Assembly: GCF_030010625.1 (NCBI RefSeq) | Contig: NZ_JASCXN010000010.1 | Coordinates: 1-64,000 of the forward strand | Direction: 5' to 3' | Source of the DNA: Streptomyces sp. CC208A | GTDB lineage: Bacteria; Actinomycetota; Actinomycetes; Streptomycetales; Streptomycetaceae | Length of the DNA: 64,000 nucleotides | Part shown: positions 61,998 through 64,000 of the stretch, piece by piece | Position numbering within the stretch: the first letter of the stretch is position 1 | How the letters are laid out: each line of letters starts with the position of its first letter | Notes under the pieces: generated by a model | Database searches by the model: none | What the model saw: only the letters and a program-made list of their open reading frames with translations | What the model was told of the DNA's origin: nothing | Program-made: the position numbers and the translations under genes

Positions 61998-62663
61998 CTA
62001 GCCGCGCCGCACCGCGCACAGCAGGCCGTCGCCCACCGGCAGCAGGGTCGGCAGCAGCTGGGAGCTCTCCCGGACCGTGCGCAGCAGCTCGCGGACCCGC
62101 TGTACCTCGGCCGGCTGGGCGCCCGAGTCCACCGTGCGGCCCTCCGCGAAGACGCCCTCGAAGCAGACCAGACCCCCAGGTCGGAGCAGGCGCAACGATT
62201 CAGCGAGATAGTCCGGGTACTCCGCGCGGTCGCCGTCGCAGAAGACGAGGTCGTACCCGCCGTCCGCGAGCCTCGGCAGCACGTCGAGGGCCCGGCCCGG
62301 GATGAACCGCGCCCGGTTGCCCGCGAAACCGGCCGCCCGGAACGCCGTCCTCGCGAACTGCTGGTGCTCCGGCTGCACGTCCACCGTGGTCAGGGTGCCG
62401 TCCTGTCGCATCCCGAGCAGCAGGTAGATGCCCGACACGCCCGTCCCGGTACCGATCTCGGCCACCGCCTTGGCGTCCGCCGACGCGGCCAGCAGACGCA
62501 GCGCCGCACCGGTGCCCGGCGACACCGAGGCCAGCCCTGCCTCCCGGGCGCGCTCACGCGCCCAGCGCAGGGCGTCGTCCTCGGCGACAAAGGCGTCGGC
62601 GAGCGCCCAGTCCGTCTGCCGGTTGGCGGTAATGGCCCTCTCCTGTCCCCTTAGTTGGCGCAA
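61998..62663 (-). CDS. O-methyltransferase, SAM-dependent
   Basis: A 221-residue class I methyltransferase of the CCoAOMT-like type. The SAM site is [16 protein letters not shown], motif II-type DVQPEHQQ, and the metal/catalytic Asp in [14 protein letters not shown]. The start is uncertain: TTG at 62663 (no clear ribosome binding site) is the farthest before an in-frame stop, while an ATT at 62633 has GGAGAGG upstream. It is divergent from sigE, as in mycobacteria (Rv1220c). Substrate unknown. Confidence 0.9.
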   Translation of the reverse strand: MRQLRGQERAITANRQTDWALADAFVAEDDALRWARERAREAGLASVSPGTGAALRLLAASADAKAVAEIGTGTGVSGIYLLLGMRQDGTLTTVDVQPEHQQFARTAFRAAGFAGNRARFIPGRALDVLPRLADGGYDLVFCDGDRAEYPDYLAESLRLLRPGGLVCFEGVFAEGRTVDSGAQPAEVQRVRELLRTVRESSQLLPTLLPVGDGLLCAVRRG

Positions 62664-62805
62664 CGGTGACTGTATCCGCTGTCAGCGGGAACCCGCAGAT
62701 GGGACCGGGCGTTCACCAGGGGTGAGGACACGCAGAGGACCGGCGGACGACGCCGGTTCAAATGCGGGTAAAGATTCTTATCCGGAGCTAACGGGCGAGG
62801 TGGCT

Positions 62806-63561
62806 ATGGTAGGGGCTCCACTGGACACCACCAGAGCCGATAGGGGAGGTGCGGCTGCGCCTGTGGATCGGAGAGGGGCGCTGCGGCGTCTTCTCAGGTC
62901 GGCGGGTGAGCCGAAATCCGTGACCGACACCGCTGACAGCATCCACACCACCACCGCACCCACCACCGCGACCTTCGCATCGGATGCGGAATCGCAGGCG
63001 TGGACTCCGCCCACCTGGGAGGAGATCGTCAGCACGCACAGCGGTCGCGTCTACCGCCTGGCCTACCGTCTGACCGGCAATCAGCACGACGCCGAGGACC
63101 TCACCCAGGAGGTCTTCGTCCGCGTCTTCCGCTCGCTGTCGACGTACACCCCCGGCACCTTCGAGGGCTGGCTGCACCGCATCACCACCAACCTCTTCCT
63201 CGACATGGTCCGCCGCAAGCAGCGCATCCGCTTCGACGCGCTCGCCGACGACGCCGCCGAGCGGCTCCCCAGCCGGGAGCCCTCCCCCCAGCAGGTGTTC
63301 AACGACACCCACTTCGACGCCGACGTCCAGCAGGCCCTCGACACCCTGGCGCCCGAGTTCCGCGCCGCCGTCGTCCTCTGCGACATCGAGGGGCTCTCGT
63401 ACGAGGAGATCGCCGCGACCCTCGGCGTGAAGCTCGGCACCGTCCGCAGCCGCATCCACCGGGGCCGCTCGCACCTGCGCAAGGCGCTCAACCACCGCTC
63501 GCCCGAGGCCCGCGCCGAGCGGGCCCTGGTCACCGTCGGATGGGAGGCCGGGACAGCGTGA
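62806..63561 (+). CDS. sigE: ECF sigma factor SigE-type
   Basis: A 251-residue extracytoplasmic-function sigma factor. Region 2 is [18 protein letters not shown] then [13 protein letters not shown], with -10 recognition in [17 protein letters not shown]. Region 4 is [21 protein letters not shown]. About 75 low-similarity residues precede region 2; the ATG at 62806 has GAGGTGG upstream, and a GTG at 62920 is an in-frame alternative. It overlaps the anti-sigma gene by 4 bases. Gene order matches mycobacterial sigE, which controls envelope-stress genes; homology to that gene is inferred from context and sequence reading. This is not the unrelated S. coelicolor gene that also bears the name sigE. 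Confidence 0.9.
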   Translation: MVGAPLDTTRADRGGAAAPVDRRGALRRLLRSAGEPKSVTDTADSIHTTTAPTTATFASDAESQAWTPPTWEEIVSTHSGRVYRLAYRLTGNQHDAEDLTQEVFVRVFRSLSTYTPGTFEGWLHRITTNLFLDMVRRKQRIRFDALADDAAERLPSREPSPQQVFNDTHFDADVQQALDTLAPEFRAAVVLCDIEGLSYEEIAATLGVKLGTVRSRIHRGRSHLRKALNHRSPEARAERALVTVGWEAGTA

Positions 63562-64000
63562 GCGGCACCCGCCCCCCGTCCCCCGCGGAGCACCACCTCG
63601 GGGACCGGCTCGCCGCGCTCGTCGACGGCGAGCTCGGCCACGACACCCGCGAGCGGGTCCTGGCCCACCTCGCCACCTGCGCCCGCTGCAAGGCCGAGGC
63701 CGACGCCCAGCGCGCCCTGAAGAGCGCCTTCGCCTCCAGCGGCGCCCCGCAGCCCTCCGAGGGCTTCCTCGCCCGCCTCCAGGGACTTCCCGGCGGCCCC
63801 GGCGGGCCGGGGCGCTCCCCGCTGGAGCAGCTCCTCGAAGCGGGCGGCGTGAAGAGCGACGGCTTCGCCACCGCGCCCCCCGCCGCGCCCGACACCGGCA
63901 CCGGCTTCCGGGTCCACGCCGTCGCCCCCTCCGGCCGCGGCCGGCGCTTCGCCGTCGCCGCCGCCGGCGCGGTCTCCTTCGCGGCCATCGCCCTCGGCGG
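63558..64000 (+). CDS. RseA-like zinc anti-sigma factor, 3' end outside window
   Basis: The first 147 codons of an anti-sigma factor. GTG overlaps the sigE stop (GTGA). The N-terminal zinc-binding motif HLATCARC (H-x3-C-x2-C) around residues 38-45 is the ZAS core that holds the sigma factor. A Pro/Gly-rich linker follows, and a hydrophobic segment begins near the window end ([20 protein letters not shown]), suggesting a membrane anchor. The mycobacterial counterpart is RseA. Because of truncation the membrane and external parts cannot be described. Confidence 0.88.
   Translation, partial: MSGTRPPSPAEHHLGDRLAALVDGELGHDTRERVLAHLATCARCKAEADAQRALKSAFASSGAPQPSEGFLARLQGLPGGPGGPGRSPLEQLLEAGGVKSDGFATAPPAAPDTGTGFRVHAVAPSGRGRRFAVAAAGAVSFAAIALG

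Noticed and set aside
1..64000. tRNA, rRNA or riboswitch genes
   Set aside because: No cloverleaf with a TTCGANNC arm, no rRNA sequence and no recognisable riboswitch was seen by eye; a covariance-model scan would be decisive.

Overview
The window is high-GC DNA with the hallmarks of a Streptomyces chromosome: frequent GTG starts, GGAGG-type ribosome binding sites, dense head-to-tail operons with 4- or 8-base overlaps, an ECF sigma/zinc anti-sigma pair, a mycothiol gene, and two tandem oligopeptide ABC operons next to typA. All functional calls come from reading the translated sequence and from remembered family knowledge; no database search was run.

Bases 1-15,850 look like an accessory region. 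It opens with the C-terminal part of a tyrosine integrase, then a PIN/ribbon-helix-helix toxin-antitoxin pair and an excalibur lipoprotein, both lying between two copies of an imperfect direct repeat (895-938 and 2821-2894). A NarL/DesK-type two-component system, a DUF418-like membrane protein and an ABC exporter follow. Next, on the minus strand, is the most unusual locus: an XRE/TPR regulator (13591-14835) and a translationally coupled three-gene operon. That operon encodes a TIR protein with the NADase glutamate (12501-13295), a STAND-like protein with a degenerate P-loop (10519-12504) and a membrane-anchored protein (9188-10522). The C-terminus of the TIR protein and the N-terminus of the STAND-like protein share the motif GPVN-S/T-G-x-G-x-Q-Y, as expected for an effector/receptor signalling pair. 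A decayed SARP/TPR regulator ends the region.

Bases 16,173-25,606 hold a secreted subtilisin-like protease, a septum-formation-domain membrane protein, a GntR regulator, a small SPOR-like protein and a Nudix hydrolase. They also hold a stress-signalling group: an RsbW-like kinase, a PAS-GAF-PP2C-HATPase phosphatase, a GAF-ANTAR protein and a STAS-like protein.

Bases 25,909-42,902 are transport: an LpqW-like binding lipoprotein, typA, and two paralogous five-gene Opp/Dpp operons in the order binding protein, two permeases, two ATPases. In both operons a hairpin follows the binding-protein gene. A prolyl-oligopeptidase-type peptidase lies just downstream, so peptide uptake and peptide cleavage are neighbours.

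From 46,695 to the end the gene order resembles a block known from mycobacteria: mshB, ferredoxin, dapC, dapE, a LOG-family protein, a folP2-type gene, a DivIVA-like protein, tag, a DUF3117 protein, an O-methyltransferase, sigE and an rseA-like anti-sigma gene cut by the window end. It covers mycothiol synthesis, the lysine/diaminopimelate pathway, DNA repair and envelope stress control.
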